From assembly GCA_016929905.1 (NCBI GenBank), contig JAFGHX010000414.1:1-64000 (forward strand): DNA of 64,000 bases. Reading direction: 5' to 3'. The notes below the pieces were generated by a model. It was not told the DNA's origin. It did no database searches and was given only the letters and a program-made list of their open reading frames with translations. The stretch comes from Kiritimatiellia bacterium (lineage in GTDB: Bacteria > Verrucomicrobiota > Kiritimatiellia > JAFGHX01). The position numbers and the translations under genes were made by a program. Numbering within the stretch: the first letter of the stretch is position 1; each line of letters begins with the position of its first letter. Below are positions 50,245 to 58,430 of this stretch, in pieces.

Positions 50245-51302
50245 TGAAACCGCGCGACTGCGTGATCGAGCAACTGAGACACCGCCCGACCTCGCCGGTC
50301 CCGTTCACGTTTCCGTTCGAACCGGAAATCGGCGAAGCGCTCGATACGTACTACGGCGGGCGCGAATGGCGGCGGCGCCTGACGCCCTACATCGTGCAGG
50401 TGCGGACGGTCGACACCGACGGGCGGGCCCCCGTTGACGACACGCACGCCCGCGACACGTACGGCGGGCTCTGGCGCATGGACAGGCGGCCCTGGCACCT
50501 GGAGAAGCCACCCTTGCGGGAACCCTCTTTCGCCGGGTACACGTTCCCCGACGCCGGGCAATTCTTCCGGCCCGACTGCAAGGAACAGGCGCTGCGCACC
50601 TGTGAGCGCTGCAAGGACAGCTTCCTGCTCGGCAAGATCGGCTGGGGCCTGTTCGAGCGCAGCTGGTGCATGCGCGGGTTCGAGAACGCACTGACGGACA
50701 TGGTACTCGAGCCGGCGTTCTACACCGAATTGTTGGCGAAGCTCACGGATCTGTACCTTGCGTTTACCGAGTACACGCTGGACCTGCCCGTCGACGGCAT
50801 CTTCTTCGCCGATGACTGGGGCGATCAACGCGGTGTCATCATGGGGCCGGACCGCTGGCGGCAGTTCATCAAGCCGAACTGGGCCAGGATCTACGCATGC
50901 GTGCACAGGCGCGGGAAGAAGGTGTTCAGCCATTCATGCGGGGCACTCACCGAAATTCTGCCGGATATGATCGAGATGGGATTGGACGTCCTGGAGAGCG
51001 TTCAGCCGGAGGCGGCGGGGATGAACCCCTACGAGCTGAAAGAACGGTGGGGCGGCCAGATCACGTTCTGGGGCTGTCTCGGGAGCCAGAGCACGATCGC
51101 ACGCGGCACGCCCGAGGACGTACGCGAGGAAGTCGGCCGGCTGGTCAGGGAAATGGGACGCGGGGGCGGATTCATTCTCGCGCCGGCAAAACCGCTGCAG
51201 CCGGGCACGCCGATCGAGAATGCGGCGGCCATTCTGGAGGCGGCCGCGAATCAGGCGTCCGTCGCGGACGTTGAGGCGAAAGCGAACGCGGCCTTGGCTT
51301 GA
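50244..51302 (+). CDS. Uroporphyrinogen-decarboxylase-like protein
   Basis: 352 aa. UroD-superfamily barrel: PVDGIFFADDWGDQRGVIMG, FSHSCGALTEILPDMIEMGL and LGSQSTIARGTPEDVREEV are characteristic of the MtaA/UroD-like group widespread in sugar and aromatic clusters. Heme biosynthesis is unlikely here; the family includes methyltransferases and many proteins of unknown role in carbohydrate clusters. The Cys-rich HSCG strand fits a zinc-type methyltransferase site. Translation is coupled to the FAH gene (TAATG overlap) with GGAGG inside the upstream frame. Confidence 0.85.
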   Translation: MKPRDCVIEQLRHRPTSPVPFTFPFEPEIGEALDTYYGGREWRRRLTPYIVQVRTVDTDGRAPVDDTHARDTYGGLWRMDRRPWHLEKPPLREPSFAGYTFPDAGQFFRPDCKEQALRTCERCKDSFLLGKIGWGLFERSWCMRGFENALTDMVLEPAFYTELLAKLTDLYLAFTEYTLDLPVDGIFFADDWGDQRGVIMGPDRWRQFIKPNWARIYACVHRRGKKVFSHSCGALTEILPDMIEMGLDVLESVQPEAAGMNPYELKERWGGQITFWGCLGSQSTIARGTPEDVREEVGRLVREMGRGGGFILAPAKPLQPGTPIENAAAILEAAANQASVADVEAKANAALA

Positions 51303-51356
51303 GCGTTGCGAAGCACGAGCGGACCGTGCGGTACGGGACAGACAGGGAGACGAGAC

Positions 51357-52409
51357 ATGCCGGAGCAAGAGACGCTGCGAGGCGGAATGATCGGGGCCGG
51401 TGCATGGAGCGAAGTCCAGCTCAAGGGGTGGCGCGACGTGCAGGGCGCCCAAATCGTCGCGCTCTGTGACCGGCACCCGGACCGGCGGGAGCCGGTCCGC
51501 GCGAAATTCGGCATCGCGCAAGGCTTCGACGATTTCGAAACGATGCTGGCACAGGCCAACCTGGATTTCGTGGATGTCTGTGTGCGGCCCTACTCCCACG
51601 CCGCGCTCACCCGGATGGCGGCGCAGGCGGGGCTCCCCGTCCTGTGCCAGAAGCCGTTCTGTCCCGACCTCCCGTCCGCATGCGAAACGGTCGCGTTCTG
51701 CAAGGAGCGCAACGTGCGGCTCATGATCAACGAGAACTACCGCTGGCAGCCGTGGTACCGGAAGGTGAAGGAACTGCTCGACGCCGGGTCGATCGGCACG
51801 CCGTTCTTCGCCGCGCATCACTACCGGCACCGTGCGGCGATGGGCAACTGGCAGCCGGGCCAGGCCTATATGCTGGAGATGCCGCGGCTGCTGACCTACG
51901 AGATGGGGCCGCATTATCTCGATCTCTTCAGGTTCCTGCTCGGCGACCCGGACTCCGTCTTCGCGCGGCACCACCACATCAGCCCGCGACTCAAAGGCGA
52001 AGACGTGCACGTCATCACATTGAACTACCCCGACAGAACCGGCATCATCGAAACAAGCTGGTCCTCCATGCCGATCCCCGGCCTGGACAGGCTGGAGAAG
52101 GCCGGCCGCGCGGCGCGCCTGATCATCGACGGGACCGAAGGGAGCATCGCGCTCAGGCCGGACGGGGTGTGTCAACTCCTGCGCCCCGACGGGAAACGCG
52201 AGTGGGATGACCTGCATTTGCCGCAGAGCAGCCAGGCGGCTGCGCAACAGCATTTCGCCGACTGCCTCCGGACCGGCGCCGAGTTCGAGACGAGCGGTGA
52301 ATACACGCTCTACAGCATGGCGCTGGTCTATGCGTGTTACGTATCGGCGGAAGAGGGACGAGTTGTCGAAGCGGGAGAATTATTGGGGAGGGCTGCGGCA
52401 GCTGTGTGA
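51357..52409 (+). CDS. Gfo/Idh/MocA-family oxidoreductase (2)
   Basis: 350 aa. Rossmann motif GMIGAGAWSEVQ, the catalytic-Lys motif as CQKPF (normally EKP), substrate strands NENYRWQPWYRK and HHYRHRAAM, and a C-terminal beta-sheet ending in GEYTLYSMALVYACYVSAEE. The EKP to QKP change keeps the Lys. NAD(P)-dependent dehydrogenase of a sugar derivative. The ATG at 51357 has GGAG 8 bases upstream; the extension to 51306 is not family-like. A strong inverted repeat follows the stop. Confidence 0.88.
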   Translation: MPEQETLRGGMIGAGAWSEVQLKGWRDVQGAQIVALCDRHPDRREPVRAKFGIAQGFDDFETMLAQANLDFVDVCVRPYSHAALTRMAAQAGLPVLCQKPFCPDLPSACETVAFCKERNVRLMINENYRWQPWYRKVKELLDAGSIGTPFFAAHHYRHRAAMGNWQPGQAYMLEMPRLLTYEMGPHYLDLFRFLLGDPDSVFARHHHISPRLKGEDVHVITLNYPDRTGIIETSWSSMPIPGLDRLEKAGRAARLIIDGTEGSIALRPDGVCQLLRPDGKREWDDLHLPQSSQAAAQQHFADCLRTGAEFETSGEYTLYSMALVYACYVSAEEGRVVEAGELLGRAAAAV

Positions 52410-52419
52410 GGAGACGAAC

Positions 52420-52508
52420 CTCTTCGTCTTACTCTTTGTCTTGCTCTTCGTCCTCTGATCCGCGGGAACACCTTAGACGAAGACTAGGACAAAGGGTAAG
52501 ACGAAGAT
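52420..52508. repeat. 12-bp tandem units arranged as an inverted repeat
   Basis: Three 12-base units (CTCTTCGTCTTA, CTCTTTGTCTTG, CTCTTCGTCCTC) at 52420-52455 are followed by three complementary units (TTAGACGAAGAC, TAGGACAAAGGG, TAAGACGAAGAT) at 52473-52508. Together they can fold into a roughly 31-bp stem with four mismatches or wobbles. It lies inside the catabolic operon between two genes. Confidence 0.75.
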
Positions 52509-52548
52509 TCAACTTCAGCGAACTCAGGATACCCAGGAGGAACAGACC

Positions 52549-53532
52549 ATGAGCAAACCGATCGCCCTGTTCAACATGAGACGCCCCTGGATGAAGGAGC
52601 AGGTACTGGTCGTGGCGCCGCCGGAGTTCGAAGTCAAATTCCTGGAAACGAACGACCGGGCAACCCGCGAATCGTTGCTGGGCGAGGCGGATTTCCTCAT
52701 GACCACCACCTGCCCCGCCGCCTGGGTGCCGCTGCTTAAGCGCTGCAAACTGGTCCAACACCAGGGAGTCGGCCACGAAGGGGTCGATCTCGAGGCCCTG
52801 AGCGAAGCCGGGATCCCGTTCGCGCTGACGCCGGAAGGAACGGTGTTCGGCGTGGCGGAGCACACCGTCCTGTTCATGCTGGCGCTCAGCAAGCAACTCG
52901 TCCGCGTGCACGAGTACGTGCGCAGCGGCAAGTTCGACTGCTTCGAATGGAGACCCGGTTCCCATTTCCTGAACGGGCGCACCGTCGGCATCGTCGGGTT
53001 CGGCCGGATCGGCCGGCGCGTCGCGCACCTGGTCAAGGCATTCGGCGTGAATCTGCTCTATTCGGATGTCGTGCGCGCCGACGAAGCCCTTGAACGGGAG
53101 CTGAACGCCACGTTCGTGCCGCTCGAGACACTGCTGGCCGAGGCGGACATCGTCTCGGTCCACACGCCGCTGACGGCCGAGACGGAAGGCATGTTCGGCG
53201 CCGGGCAATTCGCCCGGATGAAGCCCGGTGCGCTGTTCGTCATTACCGGGCGCGGCAAGACCTACGACATGGACGCGCTCTACGAATCGCTCAAGGCCGG
53301 CCACCTGGCGGGGGCGGGACTCGATGTCTTCAATCCCGAACCGCCGCCGCCCGACCACCCCATCCTGCAACTGCCGAACGTGATCGCCACGCCGCACATG
53401 GCGACCGGCACCGTAGAGGCACACCGGCAAAAGGCACGCGCCCAGTTCGAGAATTTCCAGAGAGTGCTGCGCGAGGAAGAGCCGTTCAACGTGGTGAACA
53501 CGCCGAAAGCCGCCGCGCCGGCGGGAACATGA
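52549..53532 (+). CDS. D-isomer-specific 2-hydroxyacid dehydrogenase
   Basis: 327 aa. Cofactor motif VGFGRIGRRVA (about 147-157) and the catalytic Arg/Glu/His triad: Arg in TGRGKTYDMD (usually NxARG), Glu in LDVFNPEP and His in ATPHMATGT. NAD-dependent reduction of a 2-keto acid or oxidation of a D-2-hydroxy acid. The family has formate, glycerate, lactate and phosphoglycerate branches; specificity cannot be read. It starts after the inverted-repeat gap of 139 bases with an AGGAGG-like site before the ATG. Cytoplasmic. Confidence 0.92.
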   Translation: MSKPIALFNMRRPWMKEQVLVVAPPEFEVKFLETNDRATRESLLGEADFLMTTTCPAAWVPLLKRCKLVQHQGVGHEGVDLEALSEAGIPFALTPEGTVFGVAEHTVLFMLALSKQLVRVHEYVRSGKFDCFEWRPGSHFLNGRTVGIVGFGRIGRRVAHLVKAFGVNLLYSDVVRADEALERELNATFVPLETLLAEADIVSVHTPLTAETEGMFGAGQFARMKPGALFVITGRGKTYDMDALYESLKAGHLAGAGLDVFNPEPPPPDHPILQLPNVIATPHMATGTVEAHRQKARAQFENFQRVLREEEPFNVVNTPKAAAPAGT

Positions 53533-53545
53533 GGAGGGCGTGCCC

Positions 53546-55216
53546 ATGCAGGAACAGGCACAGGCTGTCTATGCGGATTCTCACTCCGCCGAACACGCGC
53601 GAACGAAGACCCAAAACGCGGCCACATGGGCGCGCTGGGAAGCCACGCTGACGAGTCCGACGCGTTATGCGAACCCTTACCGGGACGTCAGGCTGACGGT
53701 CCGTTTCGCAGGGCCGGACGGCCGGGAGATCCGGGGCTGCGGGTTCTGGGACGGCGGAAATACGTTCCGGCTGCGCTGCATGTTCCCGGCGCCCGGCACG
53801 TGGGAATGGCGGACGACCTGCTCGGATACGTCCAATGCCGGGCTGCATGATCGCACCGGCCGGGTGAACGTTTCCGCCTATTCCGGAACGAACCCGCTCT
53901 ACCGGCGCGGCTACCTGAGGATCAGCGGGGACGCGCGACATCTCGTCTACGACGACGGAACGCCGTTCCTCTGGGTCGGGGACACGCCCTGGTCGGCCTT
54001 CGTGGCGGCCACCCAGCCGGAATGGGCGAGCTACGTGCAGGATCGAAAGGCCAAGAAGTTTACCGTCCTGCTGCTGGACTTCATCGGCATGGGCGTGGCC
54101 AAGACCGTGGGGCACAAGGACCGCAACGGGAACCTTCCGTTCGAGAACTCGGGCGACGCGCTGCAGTGGAATCCGCCCTTCTGGCGAGGGGTAGACGAAA
54201 AGGTGCAGTACGCCAACGAACAGGGGGTCGTCTGTGTTCTGGCCAACGTGAAGATGCCGGCTGCCGCCAGTCTCTTCCCTCTGGACGATGCGGCCGAAGT
54301 GCGGCGCTTCGCGCAAAGCCTTGCCGCACGGCTGATGGGGAATGTCGTGGTGTACTCCCCTACGGCCGACTACTGGTGGCTGCCGATGGATGACGTCTGC
54401 GGCGACGCCCTGCAGGAGGCGTCTTCGGTGCATCTGGTGACCGCCCATCCGGAGTTCAATCTGGTGCCCGCTCAGGTCTTTCACGGGAAACCCTACATCG
54501 ATTTTGCCGGCCTGCAGACGGGCGGCGGGTGGACACACAACCCTCACAAGCGCGAGCCCAAGACGCCGTTCGACGCGCGGGTCGCGTGCCGCAACGCGAT
54601 CGAGTGGCCGTCAATCCTGCGCGACATGTCGCCCCGCAAACCGGTCCTGAACCTCGAGGGTGTCTACGACACGAAAACACTGCAGCAAGAGGATCCCCAA
54701 TACTTCAGCCTGCCGTTCCCGTCCCGAATGCCCCGTAGCGGCGCCTATCTCAGCTTCTTCTCCGGCGCCATGGGCCACATCTATGGGTGCTGGGGGGTAT
54801 GGAACTGGGGGATCCCCCAGCGCTGGAACGGCGCGGACAATTGGAATCGCGAAGAAGGGATCGCCCAACCGTCCTCAACGCATATCCGGTACTTCGCCGA
54901 GTTCCTCGACGGGATCGAGTGGTGGCGGCTCGAGCCGCGCCCGGACCTCATCAGGAACCAGGCAACGGACTGGCTCGACAGGATGGCGCTCGCAAAGACG
55001 CCAGACGGCGATCTCGCTGTCGCCTACCTGCCGGACAATGAGAAGGTCGACATCGATATGACGGCCTTTCCCATGCCCATGCTCGGCCGGTGGTACAACC
55101 CCGCGAGCGGAGACTACACGGAGATCGGCCTGACGCCGAACAACGGCGTCAGGTCCTTTGTACGACCGGCGGCCGGCGATTGGGTTCTGTTGCTGACCGC
55201 GTCTCCGGGCAAATGA
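53546..55216 (+). CDS. DUF4038/DUF5060 apiosidase-like glycoside hydrolase
   Basis: 556 aa. An N-terminal beta-sandwich (DUF5060, about 25-118: FRLRCMFPAPGTWEWRTTCS) and a TIM barrel (DUF4038, about 125-455) with the opening GYLRISGDARHLVYDDGTPF and WVGDTPWSAF. Barrel strands include LNLEGVYD, whose Glu is a candidate catalytic residue, and a small C-terminal beta-domain (about 470-550). Such enzymes cleave apiose- or galactose-type side chains. No signal peptide, so the substrate is probably an imported oligosaccharide. The ATG at 53546 has GAGGAGG 8 bases upstream; GTG 53540 is too close to it. It follows the dehydrogenase by 13 bases. Confidence 0.85.
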   Translation: MQEQAQAVYADSHSAEHARTKTQNAATWARWEATLTSPTRYANPYRDVRLTVRFAGPDGREIRGCGFWDGGNTFRLRCMFPAPGTWEWRTTCSDTSNAGLHDRTGRVNVSAYSGTNPLYRRGYLRISGDARHLVYDDGTPFLWVGDTPWSAFVAATQPEWASYVQDRKAKKFTVLLLDFIGMGVAKTVGHKDRNGNLPFENSGDALQWNPPFWRGVDEKVQYANEQGVVCVLANVKMPAAASLFPLDDAAEVRRFAQSLAARLMGNVVVYSPTADYWWLPMDDVCGDALQEASSVHLVTAHPEFNLVPAQVFHGKPYIDFAGLQTGGGWTHNPHKREPKTPFDARVACRNAIEWPSILRDMSPRKPVLNLEGVYDTKTLQQEDPQYFSLPFPSRMPRSGAYLSFFSGAMGHIYGCWGVWNWGIPQRWNGADNWNREEGIAQPSSTHIRYFAEFLDGIEWWRLEPRPDLIRNQATDWLDRMALAKTPDGDLAVAYLPDNEKVDIDMTAFPMPMLGRWYNPASGDYTEIGLTPNNGVRSFVRPAAGDWVLLLTASPGK

Positions 55217-55240
55217 CGTTGGACAGCGAGAGGAGGGGCC

Positions 55241-56638
55241 ATGGGCCGGTTTCTGGGCATCTTCATCAACCCGGCCTTCGTCCAGTACGAGGGACTGGAT
55301 CGGGTCTTCGACAACCTGCAATCCGCGGGCGCCACGGCGGTCGTCACGCACCCCGGCGTCGCCAGGCCCGCCGCGGACGGCAAGGGCGGCCGCTTTCCCC
55401 CGCTGCACACGGACGGGTACAACCGCGTCCTGGGCCGGGAGCTGTGGGGCAAGCGGGAACTCCATCTGCAGACATTCCGCGCGTTCGATCCGGACCCTGC
55501 GCTGTACGCCGACACGGCCTACGCGCCGACCGCGCGGCCCGTCCCCGACGACATGGACCGAGAGGTGCCGGCCAGGATCATCGCCGAAGCCCACAAGCGC
55601 GGTATGCAGGCGCACGTTCAGATCAGTCCCTTCCAGCCGCCCGGTGTGAGACCGGAAGACCGCCCGATCTGCGTTGACGGCGCCCCGCCGCGCGGGCCGC
55701 TCGTCGCCAACGTCGCCTGCCTCAACAGTCCGCAGGCACACGCCTACGCGCTGGCCGCCGTGCGCGACCTGCTCGCGCACTACCCGGATGCGGACGGTCT
55801 GTTCATGGACTGGGTCGAATACGATGCTTACGGGATCGAGGGGTGCTTCACGTGCTTCTGTCCCCACTGCGAAGCCGCAGCCAATGGGCAAGGGTTCGAC
55901 TGGGCCCGGATCAAGGGGGACACGATGCGACTCTGGGACTGGCTGCACGCCTTGACCCCGCGCGAGCTGGTGCGATCCCGCCGCGTCATGCGGAACCCCT
56001 CGGAACTCCTCGAACGGCTCACGGATGCGCCCGGCGTCGCAGAGTTCCTGCGGTTCAAGGCCGACACCGTCGTCGGGTTCTACCGGCAGGTCCGAGACAT
56101 GTTGAACGGCAGCGGCAGGCCCAGACGCCACATGTCCGCCCGCGGCTGGCCGCCGCCGTGGAACCGGTCAAGCGGAATGGACTATCGCCGGCTGGCCACG
56201 ATCTGCGACGCGGTCACGCCGAAGCTGTTTACGTTCGACTATTGTGCCCTGCCCCGCTGGTACGGGCAGACCCTGCTGGACTGGAACCCGGACTTGCCGC
56301 AAGCGGCGATCCTGGATGCGCTCGTCGAGTGGATGAACCTGCCGGACGACATCGAAAACCGGTCATTCGCCCACTACAACATCCCGGCACCCGGCGAACG
56401 GCACCCGGCGAAGCTCGAATCCTATCGCGCGCGCATCGAGGAGGTCGCCGCCCAGATCGAAGGCCGTGCAAGGTGCCTGCCTTTCGCGCACGCCTACCTG
56501 CCCGAACCGCAATGGGAAGAAATGCTCGCCCTGCTGCGCGACAGCCCGGCCGACGGGATCTGGGTGCAGATGTATGGGTATCTGAGCGATACGAAGCTCG
56601 ATATTCTACGGCGCGTGTGGCGAACGGAAGCCGGTTGA
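55241..56638 (+). CDS. Putative TIM-barrel glycosidase-like protein
   Basis: 465 aa. No named family is certain. The sequence reads like an alpha/beta barrel of the alpha-amylase/GHL10 style: GRFLGIFINPAFVQYEG at the N terminus, AQVHVQISPFQ-like HVQISPFQPPGV, LFMDWVEYDAYG with candidate catalytic Asp/Glu, a Cys-containing CFTCFCPHCEAA insertion and a late IWVQMYGYLSDTKLD strand. It has no signal peptide. GAGGAGG precedes the ATG by about 5 bases. It is the last gene of the operon, 24 bases after the DUF4038 protein, and may remove another sugar from the same substrate. Confidence 0.65.
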   Translation: MGRFLGIFINPAFVQYEGLDRVFDNLQSAGATAVVTHPGVARPAADGKGGRFPPLHTDGYNRVLGRELWGKRELHLQTFRAFDPDPALYADTAYAPTARPVPDDMDREVPARIIAEAHKRGMQAHVQISPFQPPGVRPEDRPICVDGAPPRGPLVANVACLNSPQAHAYALAAVRDLLAHYPDADGLFMDWVEYDAYGIEGCFTCFCPHCEAAANGQGFDWARIKGDTMRLWDWLHALTPRELVRSRRVMRNPSELLERLTDAPGVAEFLRFKADTVVGFYRQVRDMLNGSGRPRRHMSARGWPPPWNRSSGMDYRRLATICDAVTPKLFTFDYCALPRWYGQTLLDWNPDLPQAAILDALVEWMNLPDDIENRSFAHYNIPAPGERHPAKLESYRARIEEVAAQIEGRARCLPFAHAYLPEPQWEEMLALLRDSPADGIWVQMYGYLSDTKLDILRRVWRTEAG

Positions 56639-56937
56639 AACCCACCGGATGCCGGGGATCGAAGCGGTCGAGGCCAATTGTCCAGATGTGCGTTGCCCGC
56701 CCGGCACGCAGAGGATTCCGCGCTCATGGCCCTCCCCCAGCCGATGCGCCCGCGCGCATTGACAGCCACGCTTTGCGGTTGACCAAGGGGATACGGCCCG
56801 ATAGGATTTCCCGCGCCGGGGGAGACCCTCTGCCGTCCGGCAGAGACGCCGCGGCAGGTAGCCGCGGGTGAACGCGGTTTGGCGAGACCGTTGGCTCGGC
56901 TGCGCAGCATGGGTTTGCAGCAGAAAGGAAATGCACG
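56639..56937. other. Gap after catabolic operon with two hairpins
   Basis: Two adjacent hairpins: CTCTGCC/GGCAGAG (56828-56845, loop GTCC) and CCGCGGC/GCCGCGG (56849-56867, loop AGGTA). No U tract follows. They may mark the operon end or the leader of the peroxiredoxin gene. No clear promoter hexamers found. Confidence 0.5.
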
Positions 56938-57660
56938 GTGGACGAGAAGCCAAAAGTGGGATGCGCTCGACCGACAGGCGGCCCGGTCGGCGAGCCGGTA
57001 GAGACATCACAGCAGAATGCGACACAACCCGCGAAAGAAGAGGCGCGCAAAATGATCCAGGTTGGCAAGAAAGCTCCCGACTTCACCGCTCCCGCCTACC
57101 GCAAAGGCGAGTTCACGGCCATCAAGCTGTCCGACTTCCTCGGCAAATGGGTCGTTCTGTGCTGCTATCCCGGTGACTTCACATTCGTCTGAGCGACCGA
57201 AGTATCGGCGGTCGCCGATCAGTACCCGGAATTCCAGAAGCTTGGCGTCGAAGTGCTCTCCATGAGCGTTGACAGCATCTTCGTGCACAAGATGTGGAAC
57301 GACAACGAACTGTCCAAGATGGTCAATGGAGGCGTGCCGTTCCCCATGCTGTCCGACGCCGGCGGCAAGGTGGGCACGGTCTACGGCATCTACGACGCCG
57401 ATGCCGGCGTCGAGACCCGCGGCCGGTTCATCATCGACCCCGACGGCGTCGTCCAGGGCTACGAAGTGCTCACGCCGCCGGTCGGCCGCCACGTGGCGGA
57501 GACGCTGCGCCAAATCCAGGCATTCCAACTCGTGCGCGCCAGCAAAGGCGCCGAGGCTACGCCCTCGGGCTGGAAGCCGGGCAAGCCGACGCTCAAGCCC
57601 GGCCCCGACCTCGTCGGCAACGTTTGGAAAGTCTGGAAACCCGAGATGGGGAAGGACTGA
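56938..57660 (+). CDS. prxU: Selenocysteine-containing AhpC-type peroxiredoxin
   Basis: 240 aa when UGA (57190-57192) is read as selenocysteine; residue 85 by the GTG start. The context PGDFTFV-U-ATEVSAVADQY aligns with FTFVCPTE of AhpC, so U replaces the peroxidatic Cys. Downstream sequence is in frame and fully typical (LGVEVLSMSVDS, GRFIIDPDGVV, PDLVGNVWKVW). The usual C-terminal resolving Cys (VCP) is missing (EATPSGWKPG); a CC pair lies 9 residues before U. It should reduce hydroperoxides. GTG 56938 has AAAGGA about 8 bases upstream; ATG 57052 is an alternative start, giving 202 aa with U47, close to AhpC Cys46. Naive annotation would split it at the UGA. Confidence 0.9.
57193..57219 (+). 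promoter_or_regulatory. Candidate bacterial SECIS element
   Basis: Directly after the UGA, ATCGGC (57204-57209) and GCCGAT (57214-57219) form a perfect 6-bp stem with tetraloop GGUC. The loop begins 17 bases after the UGA, within the known 16-37 range, and has the expected early G. An alternative 7-bp stem (GCGACCG 57193-57199 with CGGTCGC 57209-57215) can also form. It would recruit SelB with charged tRNA-Sec. Confidence 0.75.
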
Positions 57661-57753
57661 CCCGTCCGGTCTTTCTCGACGCACATCGCTTCGCGCCGTC
57701 CGCTTGCCAGGCGGACCGGGGCTCCCGTACGAATGGCCACAAAAAGGCAAAAC

Positions 57754-58329
57754 ATGCAAACGGCAGTTCTCATCGGCGATTCGATCCGAATGGGTTATCA
57801 GGACACGGTACGCGAACAGCTCAAGGGCCGCACCGAGGTCTGGGGTCCCGAGCAGAACGGGGGCAACAGCCGCAACGTCCTGGCGCATCTGGACGAGTGG
57901 GTCATCGCACGCGCGCCCGATATCGTGCACGTCAACTGCGGCCTGCACGACCTGCGAAAGGAATTCGGCACGGACGAGGCCGCGGTGCCCCTCACGGAGT
58001 ACACCGAGAACGTGAACCGCATCCTGACCCGCCTTCGCGCTGAGACCCATGCAAAGGTGCTCTGGGCGACGACCACCCCGGTCAACGAAGAATGGCATCA
58101 TGCGCGGAAGTCGTTTGACCGCTACGAAAAGGACGTCTTGGCCTACAACGCGGCAGCGCAGCAGGCGGCCCGGGACGCGGGCGTCCCCGTCAACGATCTG
58201 TTCAGCCTGGTCCAACAGGCCGGACGCGACGAACTCCTGGTGCCGGACGGCGTCCACTTCAAACCCGAAGGGTACGATCTCCTCGGAAAGACCGTGGCGG
58301 AATTCGTTACGCAGCATGGAGCAAGCTGA
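57754..58329 (+). CDS. SGNH/GDSL-type hydrolase
   Basis: 191 aa. Block I LIGDSIRMGYQ carries the nucleophile Ser. The block II Gly is possibly in NGGNSRNV, block III is HVNCGLHDL (GxND replaced by GLHD) and block V is VPDGVHFKPEGYDLLG with the catalytic Asp and His. Cytoplasmic esterase or deacetylase acting on acylated carbohydrates is the usual role. The ATG at 57754 has AAAAAGG 7 bases upstream; ATG 57733 lacks a site. It starts 93 bases after the peroxiredoxin and may share its transcript. Confidence 0.85.
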   Translation: MQTAVLIGDSIRMGYQDTVREQLKGRTEVWGPEQNGGNSRNVLAHLDEWVIARAPDIVHVNCGLHDLRKEFGTDEAAVPLTEYTENVNRILTRLRAETHAKVLWATTTPVNEEWHHARKSFDRYEKDVLAYNAAAQQAARDAGVPVNDLFSLVQQAGRDELLVPDGVHFKPEGYDLLGKTVAEFVTQHGAS

Positions 58330-58408
58330 CATCCGGCGATGTGAACAAACTCTGTCGACAGGGGTTGACGGGAATAACCGTCCCGGAACCACCCTCCCCC
58401 CAGAATAG

Positions 58409-58425
58409 GCGGGCATTCCGCCCGC
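58409..58425. repeat. Palindromic hairpin of the GGGCATTCC type
   Basis: GCGGGC and GCCCGC flank ATTCC. The same design as hairpin elements at 48356-48446. It lies just before the putative ECF promoter. Confidence 0.5.
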
Positions 58426-58430
58426 AAATA

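Noticed and set aside
57190..57192. UGA as an ordinary nonsense mutation making a pseudogene
   Set aside because: The codon is exactly at the catalytic residue, downstream coding is intact and a SECIS-like hairpin follows. A random stop at this one position is improbable.
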